Positions 7,489 through 17,626 are shown, counted from the stretch's first letter. The stretch: DNA of 64,000 nucleotides from Microbacterium sp. SORGH_AS_0969 (GCF_030818255.1 NZ_JAUTAG010000001.1:1302001-1366000); one strand, 5' to 3'. Notes: generated by a model from the letters alone, not told the origin. Made by a program: numbers and translations.

Positions 7489-8778
7489 GTGCCTTCTCCG
7501 TGGTCGCGACCGCCGATCTCCCCCGAGACATCGGGGCTGCTGATCGCGCGAGCGCACGAGGAACTTCTCGCGGGAAACGAGGAGGATCGGCGGCTGAACG
7601 ACGTGCGCCCGCTCGTGCAGGAGTCGTGGCGGCGGTCGTTGGCCTCCCTCGTGGGACCGGAGGGACTCCCCTCGCTCGACCTCGCGAGCGACGAGCTCGA
7701 GGCGTATCGCCGCGCGCATCCGCTCGCCGGGGTGATGGACATGGTCCGGGCTCTTCTGCTGCCCGGAACGGCCGAGGAGTCGGGCGTCGTCGTGGCCGTG
7801 GGCGACGCGGCCGGCCGGCTGCTGTGGGTCGAGGGCGACCGGCACATCCGGGCCCTGACCGGCGACATGGGCTTCGTCGCGGGCGCGAACTGGGCGGAGG
7901 ATGCCGTCGGCACCTCGGCCCCGGGAACGGCTCTGACCCTCGACCGGTCGGTGCAGATCCGCGGTGCCGAGCATTTCAATCGGCTCGTGCAACCGTGGTC
8001 ATGCACCGCGGCACCCGTGCACGATCCGGAATCGCGACGCCTCCTCGGAGTCATCGACGTCACGGGGGGCCCGGAGGCGGTGACGCCGCAAGCGCAACTG
8101 CTGGTGGATGCCACGGCCCGGGCGATCGAGAGCGAGATCCTCGTGGCGCGGCTGCGGGCCCAGCAGGCGCCGCCGCCGAAGCGATCGGCGCCGGCGCGGG
8201 CCCTGCTGCGCATCCTCGGCCGCGACCGGGCGGTGCTCGAGGCCGGCGGAGAGACGCTCGAGCTCAGTGCGCGTCACGCGGAGATCCTGCTGCTGCTCGC
8301 CGTCCACCGCGAGGGTCTGTCCGCCGAGGCGTTGAGCGAGGCGGTCTACGGTCATGCCGTCGTCGAGACGCTCCGTCCCGAGATGGTGCGTCTGCGGCGC
8401 GCGCTCGCCCCCGTCGCACCACGCCTGGTTCCGGCATCCCGTCCGTATCGGCTGCCCGACGGACTCGAGACCGACGCGCAGCACGTGCTGTCGCTGCTCG
8501 ACCGCGGGGCGCATCGCGTCGCACTCGCCGCGTACGCGGGGCCCGTGCTGCCGGAGTCGGAGGCGCCGGGCGTCGTCGAGGTGCGCGAGTCGGTGCGCTC
8601 GGCGCTGCGCGAGGCGCTGCTCGCCGAGGCGGGGGTCGATGTGCTGCTCGCCTACGCCGAGACCGCGGATGCGCGGGACGACGAGGAGGTGCTGCGGCTG
8701 TGCCTGGCGATGCTGCCAGCGCGATCGCCGAAGCGGGCGGGGCTCGTGGCGCGGGTGGAGCGGCTCGGGCGGGAGTAG
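7489..8778 (+). CDS. GAF-domain transcriptional regulator (AcoR-like, no AAA domain)
   Basis: The product is about 429 residues from GTG 7489, which has GGGAG four bases upstream; an in-frame GTG at 7441 is less likely. The N-terminal region (LVQESWRRSL, then SGVVVAVGDAAGRLLWVEGD) and the middle part (GTALTLDRSVQIRGAEHFNR, LLGVIDVTGG) match the GAF sensor of sigma54-type acetoin/alcohol regulators. In place of the AAA+ module there is a C-terminal winged-helix region (LSARHAEILLLLAVHREGLS, then LRPEMVRLRRAL). This shape is common in actinobacteria next to aldehyde dehydrogenase genes. It is divergent from adh and upstream of the aldehyde dehydrogenase, so it probably controls both. The ligand is unknown. 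Confidence 0.75.
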   Translation: MPSPWSRPPISPETSGLLIARAHEELLAGNEEDRRLNDVRPLVQESWRRSLASLVGPEGLPSLDLASDELEAYRRAHPLAGVMDMVRALLLPGTAEESGVVVAVGDAAGRLLWVEGDRHIRALTGDMGFVAGANWAEDAVGTSAPGTALTLDRSVQIRGAEHFNRLVQPWSCTAAPVHDPESRRLLGVIDVTGGPEAVTPQAQLLVDATARAIESEILVARLRAQQAPPPKRSAPARALLRILGRDRAVLEAGGETLELSARHAEILLLLAVHREGLSAEALSEAVYGHAVVETLRPEMVRLRRALAPVAPRLVPASRPYRLPDGLETDAQHVLSLLDRGAHRVALAAYAGPVLPESEAPGVVEVRESVRSALREALLAEAGVDVLLAYAETADARDDEEVLRLCLAMLPARSPKRAGLVARVERLGRE

Positions 8779-8863
8779 GCGTTCTCGCCTTGTGGCCCGG
8801 GGTGGCAGAGCGGGGCATTCCCGGCTCGGTCTCCGGCCGGGGTCGGCGTATTCCTGGACTGGC

Positions 8864-8918
8864 ATGTCCCACTTCGTGCCGCTATCGCCCCGATTTCACG
8901 CACAAAAGGGGACACGCG
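8864..8918. repeat. Palindromic repeat family 2, degenerate copy
   Basis: ATGTCCCACTTCGTGC at 8864-8879 and GCACAAAAGGGGACACG at 8900-8916 are imperfect inverted arms of the same element found intact at 11519-11574. It lies 47 bases before the -10 box of the next gene. Confidence 0.6.
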
Positions 8919-8964
8919 TTGTGGGGATGATGTCCCGGGGGTGCCCGATGTCGGAGGCCCTCGT

Positions 8965-8970
8965 TACGCT
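8965..8970 (+). promoter_or_regulatory. -10 box of leaderless gene at 8977
   Basis: TACGCT ends 6 bases before ATG 8977. No Shine-Dalgarno sequence is present, consistent with leaderless translation. Confidence 0.55.
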
Positions 8971-8976
8971 GAACAT

Positions 8977-9501
8977 ATGGACGAAAAGGCGCTCGACATC
9001 TTCTCGGCAGCTCGCGCTCGGCGCGACGTGGGGCGCATCCGTGAGGCCCTCGCAGAGGTCAAAGCGGGCGACGTGGCCCGGGTCATCGTCCGATCCCCGC
9101 GCTACGGGCTGTACGCGATCGAGGGCACCGTGCGCATCGGCGTGGGCGGGCAGCCGCTCGTCGGCGACATCATCCTGGGCACGAGCTCCGAGATCCAGCG
9201 GATCGACGTGGGTATCGAGCCTCCCGAGCCGGCGCTCACGGCCGATGTCGTCGATCCCTCGACCCTCCCCCACGGCACCCCCGTGCGGGTCACGTTCGCC
9301 ACGCCGACGAACCACACCTTCGCGCTGACCGGGCCGGTGACCGCCGGCAACGATCGCTTCCTCCTCGTCGGCAGCTGGATCGTCGCCGACGATCGCGCGA
9401 TCGCTCCGCGCGTCATCAGCATCGAGCGCCTCGACGACATCGACCTGCACGAGGTGAACGTCCCGCCCCTGCGCTCGGTCCTGGTCGACGCCGACGCCTG
9501 A
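8977..9501 (+). CDS. Conserved hypothetical protein, 174 aa
   Basis: I do not recognise this protein. The sequence starts MDEKALDIFSAARARRDVGR and is then beta-rich, with VARVIVRSPRYGLYAIEGTV, LVGDIILGTSSEIQRIDV and NHTFALTGPVTAGNDRFLLV suggesting repeated small beta-barrel or sandwich units. No signal peptide, transmembrane segment or catalytic motif is visible. ATG 8977 was chosen because TACGCT lies exactly one leaderless spacing upstream. A strong intrinsic terminator follows at 9516-9554, so it is monocistronic. Codon use is like its neighbours. Confidence 0.75.
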   Translation: MDEKALDIFSAARARRDVGRIREALAEVKAGDVARVIVRSPRYGLYAIEGTVRIGVGGQPLVGDIILGTSSEIQRIDVGIEPPEPALTADVVDPSTLPHGTPVRVTFATPTNHTFALTGPVTAGNDRFLLVGSWIVADDRAIAPRVISIERLDDIDLHEVNVPPLRSVLVDADA

Positions 9502-9515
9502 CGGCGCGCGCGGAA

Positions 9516-9554
9516 CGGATGCCACGGCCTCAGGGTCGTGGCATCCGCGGTTTT
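9516..9554 (+). terminator. Intrinsic terminator
   Basis: Perfect 11-base arms CGGATGCCACG (9516-9526) and CGTGGCATCCG (9537-9547), extended by CGCGG, are followed by TTTT at 9551-9554. It ends the 174-aa gene. Confidence 0.8.
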
Positions 9555-9648
9555 CGGTGACTTCGCCGGCGCGCGCTGGACGTGCGTGGCGTCTCGCCGG
9601 CCGTCGCGTGCTGCCCGCGCGGGGCGTGCGCGGCGCCGACGAGGTGAA

Positions 9649-9782
9649 CGGATTCGGATGCGCGCAGCGGATACGGATCGAACGGGCAGCGGCATCCGAA
9701 TCCGCTGCACGTATCCGATTCCGGTGGCGAGGTCTCGGGTGCAGGCGGGTGCAACCCGATGCAACCTTCCCCGGCGTACTGT
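9649..9782 (+). promoter_or_regulatory. Palindrome-rich control region of the aldehyde dehydrogenase gene
   Basis: The 339-base gap 9502-9840 holds no gene. After the terminator come overlapping inverted repeats: CGGATTCGGATGC (9649-9661) with its exact complement at 9692-9704, and CGGATACGGAT with ACGTATCCGATTCCG on the right. Then TGCAACC occurs twice (9750-9765) and a possible -10 TACTGT lies at 9779-9784. A GGAGA Shine-Dalgarno precedes ATG 9841. The TGCAACC direct repeats just upstream of the -10 are a plausible activator site for the GAF regulator; that is inference. Confidence 0.5.
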
Positions 9783-9840
9783 CGGCGCCATCGCCGCTCG
9801 AAGCCGAGGCGGCGACTCATGACCGTCGAAGGAGACCAGC

Positions 9841-11391
<1,551 letters not shown>

Positions 11392-11446
11392 GCGGCCACG
11401 CCCGTTTGGTCAGCGTCGCGTCGTTCGCCGGCACCGCGCGATGGTG

Positions 11447-11500
11447 CGTGTCCCACTTTGTGCGAGTTGTCCGGGCGGAATCTGCACAAAGTGGGACGCG
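11447..11500. repeat. Palindromic repeat family 2, copy B
   Basis: CGTGTCCCACTTTGTGCG (11447-11464) is inverted at 11483-11500 with one difference. It lies in tandem with copy C in the aldehyde dehydrogenase-DUF779 gap. Confidence 0.85.
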
Positions 11501-11518
11501 CTCCTCGGGTCGGAGATC

Positions 11519-11574
11519 GCGTGTCCCACTTTGTGCGAATTGAGCATCGACTTCCCGCACAAAGTGGGACACGC
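11519..11574. repeat. Palindromic repeat family 2, copy C
   Basis: Perfect 19-base arms at 11519-11537 and 11556-11574 (core GTGTCCCACTTTGTGCG) flank an 18-base loop. Placed inside what should be an operon, it would put a stable mRNA hairpin directly upstream of the DUF779 ribosome binding site. Confidence 0.85.
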
Positions 11575-11596
11575 CTTGAGGAAAGGACGGAAACGG

Positions 11597-11995
11597 ATGC
11601 CAGAACTCTCCCGCGTCGACGTGACGGATGCCGCGGCCTCGCTGCTGCGCGACCTGACGGCCAAGCACGGCCCGCTGATGTTCCATCAGTCCGGTGGCTG
11701 CTGCGACGGCAGCTCGCCGATGTGTTATCCGGTGGGCATGTTCCTCATCGGGCCCAGCGACGTACACCTCGGGAGCATCGAGGTCGGGCTGGACGACCCG
11801 ATCGAGGTCTACATGTCGGAGTCGCAGTTCGAGTACTGGAAGTTCACGCACCTCACTATCGACGTCGTGCCGGGGCGTGGGGCCGGGTTCTCCGTCGAGG
11901 GGCCGACCGGGATGCGGTTCCTCATCCGATCGCGGATGCTGACGGAGGACGAGGCGGTGGCGTTCGGGGTTGGTGCGGCTGCCGAACGAGGCTGA
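11597..11995 (+). CDS. DUF779 protein, partner of aldehyde dehydrogenase
   Basis: The 132-residue product contains LMFHQSGGCCDGSSPMCYPV near residues 29-48, the cysteine-rich signature of DUF779, and later EYWKFTHLTIDVVPGRGAGF. Proteins of this family are encoded beside acetaldehyde-type aldehyde dehydrogenases; their exact role is not established, though the invariant cysteines suggest metal binding or redox function. ATG 11597 is preceded by GAGGAAAGGA. Two palindromic repeats separate it from the dehydrogenase gene. It is convergent with the response regulator gene, with only seven bases between them. Confidence 0.9.
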   Translation: MPELSRVDVTDAAASLLRDLTAKHGPLMFHQSGGCCDGSSPMCYPVGMFLIGPSDVHLGSIEVGLDDPIEVYMSESQFEYWKFTHLTIDVVPGRGAGFSVEGPTGMRFLIRSRMLTEDEAVAFGVGAAAERG

Positions 11996-12002
11996 CTTCC
12001 AC

Positions 12003-12611
12003 CTACAGCCACCCCCGCTCCACCGCCACCCGCACGGCATCCGACCGATTCCGCCCGCCGGTCTTCCCGATCGCGCTGGACAAGTGATTCTTCACCGTCC
12101 CCTCTGACAGGTGCACCGTCCGCGCGATGTCGGCGATCGAGCCGCCGTCGCGCGCCGCGGCGAGCACGTCGGTCTCGCGCTCGGTGAGCGGGGAGTCGCC
12201 CTGCGCGAGCGACTCGGCCGCCAGGGCCGGGTCGACCACCCGCAGACCGAGAGAGACGCGTCGTACCGCGTCGGCCAGCTCCGCCGCGGGGGTGTCCTTG
12301 ACCACGAATCCGGACGCGCCGGCTTGCATGGCACGCGCCAGGTAGCCGGGGCGACCGAAGGTCGTGACGATGAGGGCGCGGCATCCGGGAACCTCCGAAC
12401 GCAGGAGGGATGCCGCGGCGATGCCGTCGATGCCGGGCATCTCGATGTCGAGGAGGGCGACGTCGGCTTCGGACGCCCGCGCCGCCTCGACCACCTCGTC
12501 GCCGCGGCCGACCTGGGCCACGACCTCGATGTCGTGTTCGAGACCGAGCAGCGCGGCGAGGGCGCCGCGCACGAGAGCCTGGTCGTCGGCGATGAGCAGT
12601 CGGATCACCAT
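12003..12611 (-). CDS. LuxR/NarL family response regulator
   Basis: The 202-residue regulator has a receiver domain (MVIRLLIADDQALVRGAL; phosphoacceptor aspartate in VALLDIEMPGIDG near residue 53; conserved lysine in FVVKDTP) and a C-terminal HTH (LTERETDVLAAARDG, then IADIARTVHLSEGTVKNHLS). It is the last gene of a four-gene operon, overlapping the kinase stop by 7 bases. With the kinase it resembles the DesKR/LiaRS-type pairs that control an adjacent ABC exporter. Its probable target is the operon promoter upstream of 15455, where an inverted repeat is visible. Confidence 0.93.
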   Translation of the reverse strand: MVIRLLIADDQALVRGALAALLGLEHDIEVVAQVGRGDEVVEAARASEADVALLDIEMPGIDGIAAASLLRSEVPGCRALIVTTFGRPGYLARAMQAGASGFVVKDTPAAELADAVRRVSLGLRVVDPALAAESLAQGDSPLTERETDVLAAARDGGSIADIARTVHLSEGTVKNHLSSAIGKTGGRNRSDAVRVAVERGWL

Positions 12612-13714
12612 GCCACCTTGAGTTTGAATCCGCCGAGGTCGCTGCGACCGATGGTCAGACGCGCGCCGGACGTCTCGACGCGCTCGCGCAGGCCCGCCAG
12701 TCCCGAGCCCGAGGATGCCGTGGACGAGGGGCCGCAGCCGTCATCGACCACCTCGATCGACCGGCCGTCGAGCCGCACGCGGCACGCGGTGGCACCGGAA
12801 TGGCGGATGACGTTGGTCACTGCCTCGCGGACCACCCACCCGGCCAGTTCGCGGCGGTCGGCGGGCACCTGCTCGGTCGATCCGGGGAGGTCGGCGGAGA
12901 CCCCGGCGCTCTCCAGCGCGGCACGAGCTGCCGCGAGCTCTCCGCTGATGCTCACCCCGCGATACCCGTGGACCGTCGTGCGAACGTCGGAGAGGGCACC
13001 ACGCGCCAGCTGCTCGATCTGGGTGATCTCGTCGCGGGCGGCCGGGGAGCCGGCATCCATCAGTCGTCCGGCGAGTTCTGCCTTCACCGTGATCACGGTG
13101 AGCGAGTGACCGAGGATGTCGTGCACGTCGCGCGCGACGCGACCACGCTCCTTCTCGGCGGCGAGTTCGGCGATCTGAGCCTGCGCATCGCGGAGACGCT
13201 CGAGGGTCGAGATGTTCCGCATGAAGCTGAACATCATGATCGAGATGGAGAGGATGATCGCCGAGTTGAGCACGCTCGTGAAGGTGTCGGCCCCGCTCCA
13301 CTCCCCCACGGCGAACGAGAGTCCGCTCAGCACCCCGACGGTCGTCCACATGGTGCGGGACCCCATACGCGAGACGGCGACGGAGACTCCCACGAACGTC
13401 CACAGCCACCGCACGTCGGCGCCGAGCCACGGCCAGAGCGCGAGGCTCAGCGCGAAGAGGGCCACGGGCAGAAGCAGTCGGCGTCCGTAAGAAGGCGTGC
13501 GACGGGCGAGGGGAGCGGTCGCCATGAACAGCGCCGCGAACACCACCACGATCGCCGTTCCGAGCACCCGCGGGGCCAGACCCGGCTCTTCCCAGAGGGT
13601 GAGCAGCGTCGGGAACGTCCAGATCAGGGAGATCGACGAACCGATGAGCCACCCGCGCTGAAACGGGCGACGGCCCGGAACGATCGCTCGTTCCGGGCCG
13701 GTCCCACTGCTCAT
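12605..13714 (-). CDS. Sensor histidine kinase (HisKA_3 family)
   Basis: The 369-residue kinase has about five hydrophobic segments in residues 20-150, then the dimerisation/H-box RGRVARDVHDILGHSLTVIT with the phosphoacceptor histidine, and an ATPase domain with VREAVTNVIRHSGA (N box) and VDDGCGP and GSGLAGLRERV (G boxes). ATG 13714 is preceded at 7 bases by TAGGGT (13722-13727), so an internal leaderless start is possible in addition to read-through from the ABC genes. No large extracytoplasmic loop is present, so it likely senses the membrane or the exporter itself. Confidence 0.92.
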   Translation of the reverse strand: MSSGTGPERAIVPGRRPFQRGWLIGSSISLIWTFPTLLTLWEEPGLAPRVLGTAIVVVFAALFMATAPLARRTPSYGRRLLLPVALFALSLALWPWLGADVRWLWTFVGVSVAVSRMGSRTMWTTVGVLSGLSFAVGEWSGADTFTSVLNSAIILSISIMMFSFMRNISTLERLRDAQAQIAELAAEKERGRVARDVHDILGHSLTVITVKAELAGRLMDAGSPAARDEITQIEQLARGALSDVRTTVHGYRGVSISGELAAARAALESAGVSADLPGSTEQVPADRRELAGWVVREAVTNVIRHSGATACRVRLDGRSIEVVDDGCGPSSTASSGSGLAGLRERVETSGARLTIGRSDLGGFKLKVAW

Positions 13715-13731
13715 GTCGTTCACCCTAGGCG

Positions 13732-14529
13732 TCACGCGCGCCGCGTGTCGCGACGGAAGAAGTACACGGTCCCCGCGACGAACACCGCGAGCCAGACCAC
13801 CGCGTTGATCAGGGCGCCGAGGTCGAAGGCATCCCCCGTCAGAGGCGACCGGGCGAGCTCGCCGATCCCGTAGACGGGTGTCAGCTTGCCGATGGTCTGA
13901 AGGAAGTCGGGCATCGACGACAGCGGGAAGAACAGGCCGCCGAGGAACGACAGCAGCACCACGGCGAGGCTGGTGATCTGCGCCGCGTTCTCGCCCGGAA
14001 CCATGTAGCCGACCATGAGGCCGAGCGTCGTGAACACCGCGCTCGCGAGGAGCCACGCCGCGAGCCCGGTGACGATCCACTGCATCGGCGTCAGGGTGAC
14101 GCCTGATATGGCCGCGACGGCATACGTCGCGATGACGGCGATCAGACCGAACATCATGCCCGCCAGCATCTTGACGACGACGTTCGCAACGGGGTTGAGC
14201 GGGGTGAGGCGGAGCTGGCGGCTCCAGCCCTGTGCGCGCTCGACCGCGACCGACGCCCCGGTCTGGGTCGCCGACATCATGGTCCCGTACATCGCCATCG
14301 AGACCATGATGTACGCGGCCACCGACACTCCCCCGGATGCCAGCGGGGTATCGGTCAGCGGAACGTCGAGCGTCTGGAACCCGACGATGAAGAACATCAG
14401 CACGGGGAAGGCGACCGTGAACAGCAGGCTGCGGGGGTTGCGGAGCTTGCGCAGCAGCTCGATGCGCAGATACGTGAGCGTGAACCCACCGAACGCGGGG
14501 ACCGGGCGGTCAAGGGTGATGGCGGTCAT
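13732..14529 (-). CDS. ABC-2 type exporter permease
   Basis: The 265-residue protein has six hydrophobic segments (for example SLLFTVAFPVLMFFIVGF, LIAVIATYAVAAISG, ITSLAVVLLSFLGGLFFPL) in the ABC-2 pattern. The cytoplasmic N-terminal elbow ELLRKLRNPRSLLF is characteristic. Its ATG overlaps the ATPase stop by 4 bases (14526-14529). It forms an exporter with the preceding ATPase; relatives handle lipophilic antibiotics or peptides, as in linearmycin-type resistance systems, but the substrate here is unknown. Confidence 0.93.
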   Translation of the reverse strand: MTAITLDRPVPAFGGFTLTYLRIELLRKLRNPRSLLFTVAFPVLMFFIVGFQTLDVPLTDTPLASGGVSVAAYIMVSMAMYGTMMSATQTGASVAVERAQGWSRQLRLTPLNPVANVVVKMLAGMMFGLIAVIATYAVAAISGVTLTPMQWIVTGLAAWLLASAVFTTLGLMVGYMVPGENAAQITSLAVVLLSFLGGLFFPLSSMPDFLQTIGKLTPVYGIGELARSPLTGDAFDLGALINAVVWLAVFVAGTVYFFRRDTRRA

Positions 14530-15455
14530 CGGACTGCTCCATTCTGGGCGGGTGCGGCGGAGTCGGCGGTGAGGGTGAGGAAGACGCTCTCGAGGTTCTG
14601 CGCCGTGATCTCGATGTCGCGCGCGTCGGTGGTGGTGAGCAGGTGGCGGGCGAGCGCGTCGGAGTCGCTCGTGCGGATCGCGATGCGCTCGCCGGCGGCC
14701 TCGACCGAGTCGACGCCGGGGAGGGCCGCGAGGGCGGTGAGGTCGGCATCCGGAAGCGTCGCGTGCACCATGCGCCCCGACACGAGGTTCTTGATCTCGG
14801 AGGTGGGGCCGTCGGCGACGATCTCTCCCCCGCGCATCAGCACGATGCGGTCGGCGTACTCGTCGGCCTCGTCGAGGTAGTGCGTCGCGAACATGACGGT
14901 GCGGCCGCGGGCGGCATCCGCACGGATCGCGTTCCAGAACGAGCGGCGCGCCTCGACGTCCATGCCGGTGGTCGGTTCGTCGAGGATGAGCAGGGCCGGG
15001 TCGCTCACGAGCGCCATCGCGAAGCGGAGACGCTGCTGCTCGCCGCCGGAGCAGAGGCCGACGCGTCGGCTCGCCAGATTCCGGATGCCGGCCCGCTCGA
15101 GCGCTTCGTCGACGGGACGCTTCTCGGCGAACAGGCTCGCCGTCAGCTCGACGGTCTCGCGAACGGTGAGGTCTTTCAGCAGCCCACCCGTCTGGAGGAC
15201 CGCGGACACGAGACCCCGGGCGATCGCGCCGCGCGGGCTGTGCCCGAAGACGCTGATCGAGCCGGAGTCGGGGGTGCTCAGGCCGAGGATCATGTCGATC
15301 GTCGTGGTCTTGCCCGCGCCGTTCGGCCCGAGGAACGCCACGATCTCGCCCGGCTTGATCGAGAGGTCTATGCCGCGGACGGCATGAACGGAACCGAAGC
15401 TCTTGACGACGCCCCGCGCGTCGATCGCGGCGGGAGTGGGGGTGGAGGAGGTCAT
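14526..15455 (-). CDS. ABC exporter ATP-binding protein
   Basis: The 309-residue ATPase has Walker A GPNGAGKTTT near residue 45, a signature loop LCSGGEQQRLRFAM, Walker B LLILDEPTTGMD and the switch histidine in MFATHYLDEAD. A C-terminal regulatory extension (residues 220-309) is typical of drug-export ATPases. It is the first gene of the operon ATPase-permease-kinase-regulator. An inverted repeat CGTCAC/GTGACG at 15499-15519 lies upstream. Confidence 0.95.
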   Translation of the reverse strand: MTSSTPTPAAIDARGVVKSFGSVHAVRGIDLSIKPGEIVAFLGPNGAGKTTTIDMILGLSTPDSGSISVFGHSPRGAIARGLVSAVLQTGGLLKDLTVRETVELTASLFAEKRPVDEALERAGIRNLASRRVGLCSGGEQQRLRFAMALVSDPALLILDEPTTGMDVEARRSFWNAIRADAARGRTVMFATHYLDEADEYADRIVLMRGGEIVADGPTSEIKNLVSGRMVHATLPDADLTALAALPGVDSVEAAGERIAIRTSDSDALARHLLTTTDARDIEITAQNLESVFLTLTADSAAPAQNGAVR

Positions 15456-15498
15456 GTCTTCATGCTGGCCGCCGGGCGGCCGAACGACCTCAGACTCT

Positions 15499-15519
15499 CG
15501 TCACGATGTGGGGGTGACG
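15499..15519 (-). promoter_or_regulatory. Candidate response-regulator operator
   Basis: CGTCAC (15499-15504) and GTGACG (15514-15519) form a 6-bp inverted repeat with 9-base spacing, 44 bases upstream of the ABC ATPase start. NarL-family regulators bind sites of this size. Binding is inferred only from position. Confidence 0.35.
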
Positions 15520-15573
15520 TTCGTCATGGGTGCACCCGTCCTCCTGTCAGGGTGCCGGCGGGCGCGAGGTCCG

Positions 15574-16485
15574 TCATTCGCGGAGGATCTCCAAGCCGCC
15601 CGCGCCGTCGACGGTGATCCGCTCGCCGATGCGGCGGAAGTCGGCGCTGTGGCCATCCTGGCCGGTGTGCTCGAACGCCCCGACGAAGCGGTAGTAGATC
15701 CGCCCGAACTCGTCGCGGTAATGCGCGAAGACGAGGCGGGTCTCGCCCGACCCGCTGCCGGCGGGAAGCGGCTCGGGGTCGCTTCCCCCGGTCACGTCGA
15801 CCGCGAGACACTGCACGATGCGCCGGCCGTCGTCGAGCAGAGCGTTGTCCCACTCCTTGTTCGGGTAGAGCTTCGGGAACCAGACCTGCACGCTCTCCGT
15901 CAGCCGCAGCATGCCCGAGCGGTGCGCGGCGAGATCCTTACCGAACAGGCGAGCGACATCGACGTGGCGACGGAAGCGGGCGTCGTCCTGGATGCCGACT
16001 CCCCCGCGCTCGATCCACTCGGCGGGGTCGTAGGTGCGGCCGAATCGGAACGGCACGAAGGTGCCCTCGTCGATCTGCGCGCGCTTGCGCTTACGGAGGT
16101 CGTCGACCAGCTCATCGATGTGCTTCCGTGCGTCGTCGAGGGTGTGGATGTCGTGCATCTTCCACCGCCAGAACTCGACGTTCGCGGTGTCGATGACATG
16201 CCGCTCCCGAAGGCGGTCCTGCTCGACCTGGTCGACGTGCTGCAGCTCGTCGATCTCCACGGCCAGCCGGAACTGCGGGAAGTAGAGGTCGAGCAGCGCG
16301 CGCTTCCCCTCCTCGCGCGCGGGGACGGCCTGTTGGGTGACCCACTCGATCTCGGGGTCGTCCAGACCGTGCACGATGCGGGTGATCGCCCATAGCTCGA
16401 ACTGCTTGTGCACGATCTTCCGAAGGCGCAGGGCCTGCCAATCGAGTTCGGCGTCGATAGGCGTTCGCGGGGGCTTGGCATCCAT
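15574..16485 (-). CDS. Vsr-like PD-(D/E)XK nuclease, AbaSI/PvuRts1I-like candidate
   Basis: The product is 303 residues, close to PvuRts1I and AbaSI in length. The N-terminal half contains EWVTQQAVPAREEGKRALLD followed by LYFPQFRLAVEIDELQHVDQ (residues about 70-95), a PD-(D/E)XK-like core with D, E and D placed as in Vsr/DUF559 nucleases. The C-terminal half (CLAVDVTGG, then RLVFAHYRDEFGRIYYRFVG) is beta-rich and could be the SRA-like domain that reads 5-hydroxymethylcytosine in that family. ATG 16485 follows AGGAAAGAGAA. If correct it is a type IV, modification-dependent restriction enzyme directed at phage DNA, with no methyltransferase partner nearby. The family assignment is from pattern memory and needs a search. 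Confidence 0.6.
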   Translation of the reverse strand: MDAKPPRTPIDAELDWQALRLRKIVHKQFELWAITRIVHGLDDPEIEWVTQQAVPAREEGKRALLDLYFPQFRLAVEIDELQHVDQVEQDRLRERHVIDTANVEFWRWKMHDIHTLDDARKHIDELVDDLRKRKRAQIDEGTFVPFRFGRTYDPAEWIERGGVGIQDDARFRRHVDVARLFGKDLAAHRSGMLRLTESVQVWFPKLYPNKEWDNALLDDGRRIVQCLAVDVTGGSDPEPLPAGSGSGETRLVFAHYRDEFGRIYYRFVGAFEHTGQDGHSADFRRIGERITVDGAGGLEILRE

Positions 16486-16670
16486 CGGTTCTCTTTCCTG
16501 CGTGGTCGCGAGTCGACCGCGGGTGGGTCTTTTCATCCAAAGGGATGCCACGGAGCCGGCGTGGTCGCGCGGTGTTCGGGGTTGTTCGGATTCGACGGGC
16601 GCCCCGTGCATCCGGGGGACGGCGATGACGCACGGTGACGCGCGACGGCCGCGATGTCGGGGCCCCGGGC

Positions 16671-16676
16671 TAGCCT
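16671..16676 (+). promoter_or_regulatory. -10 box of leaderless ATP-grasp gene
   Basis: TAGCCT ends 6 bases before ATG 16683, with no Shine-Dalgarno sequence. Confidence 0.55.
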
Positions 16677-16682
16677 GGCGGC

Positions 16683-17626
16683 ATGTCGGGCAAGGTGTAC
16701 GTGATCCATGACAACCCCTCGTGGTTGCCGCCGTTCCGCGCGGCCTTCGACGCCCAGGGGGTGCCGCTCGAGGAGTGGCTGCTGACGGAGGGGGCCATCG
16801 ACCTCTCGTCCGAGCCGCCGGAGGGCGTGTTCTGGTCGCGACTGAGCGCCTCGGCGCACACCCGCGATCGCGCGAACAGCAAGGACTACGGTCGGGCGGT
16901 GCTGCGGTGGCTCTCGGCATGGGGTCGTACCGTCATCAACGGTGCCGACGTCCTCGAACTCGAGGTGAGCAAGGTCGCGCAGCACGTGGCCCTTCAGCAC
17001 GCGGGCATCGAGGTCGCCCGCACCGTCGCCGTCCTCGGCACCGACGGGATCGTCGAGTGGGCTGCGGAGTTCGGGGCCCCCTTCATCAGCAAGCACAACC
17101 AGGGCGGCAAGGGCCTCGGCGTGCGGCGGTGGGACTCCGTCGAAGAGTTCGCGGCGTGGGTCGAGAGCCCCGAGTTCGAGCCGTCACCCGACGGAATCAC
17201 GCTGCTGCAAGAGCTGCTCGTCGCCCAAGCGCCGTTCATCACCCGCGCAGAGTTCGTCGCCGGCTCGCTCGTCTACGCGGTGCGGGTCGACACCAGCGCG
17301 GGCAGCTTCGAGCTGTGCCCGGCCGAGGCCTGCGCGATCCCCGGAGCCGACGGCGTCGAGCCCGAGCCGATGTTCCGTCGCCGCGACGACGTGGATCCCG
17401 AGCTCGTCGACCGATACCTCGCGTTCCTCGCCGCCGAGGGCATCGGCATCGCCGGAATCGAGTTCATCGAGACGCGCGACGGACGCACGGTCACCTACGA
17501 CGTCAACACACGAACACCAACTACAACCCCGACGTCGAGGCGACCGCGCCGCGGTCGGGACCGCGTGAGATCGCGCGGTGGCTCGGTTCGCTTCTGCCGC
17601 AAGAAGTGGTCGGAGCTCGTGGCTGA
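16683..17626 (+). pseudogene. RimK-like ATP-grasp ligase, frameshifted near its C-terminus
   Basis: The intact frame would encode about 313 residues. It has the ATP-grasp lid and P-loop region (SKHNQGGKGLGVRRWDSVEE) and a metal-binding end that should read AGIEFIETRDG then TYDVNTNTNYNPDVE. At 17504-17513 the DNA reads CAACACACGA, two bases more than expected for Asn-Thr-Asn; downstream the correct reading (NYNPDVEATAPRSGPREIAR) continues in another frame to the TGA at 17624-17626. Deleting one AC restores the gene. Without the repair the metal-ligand motif is lost and the frame runs on into the next gene. It is either a slippage mutation or a consensus error. Confidence 0.8.
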
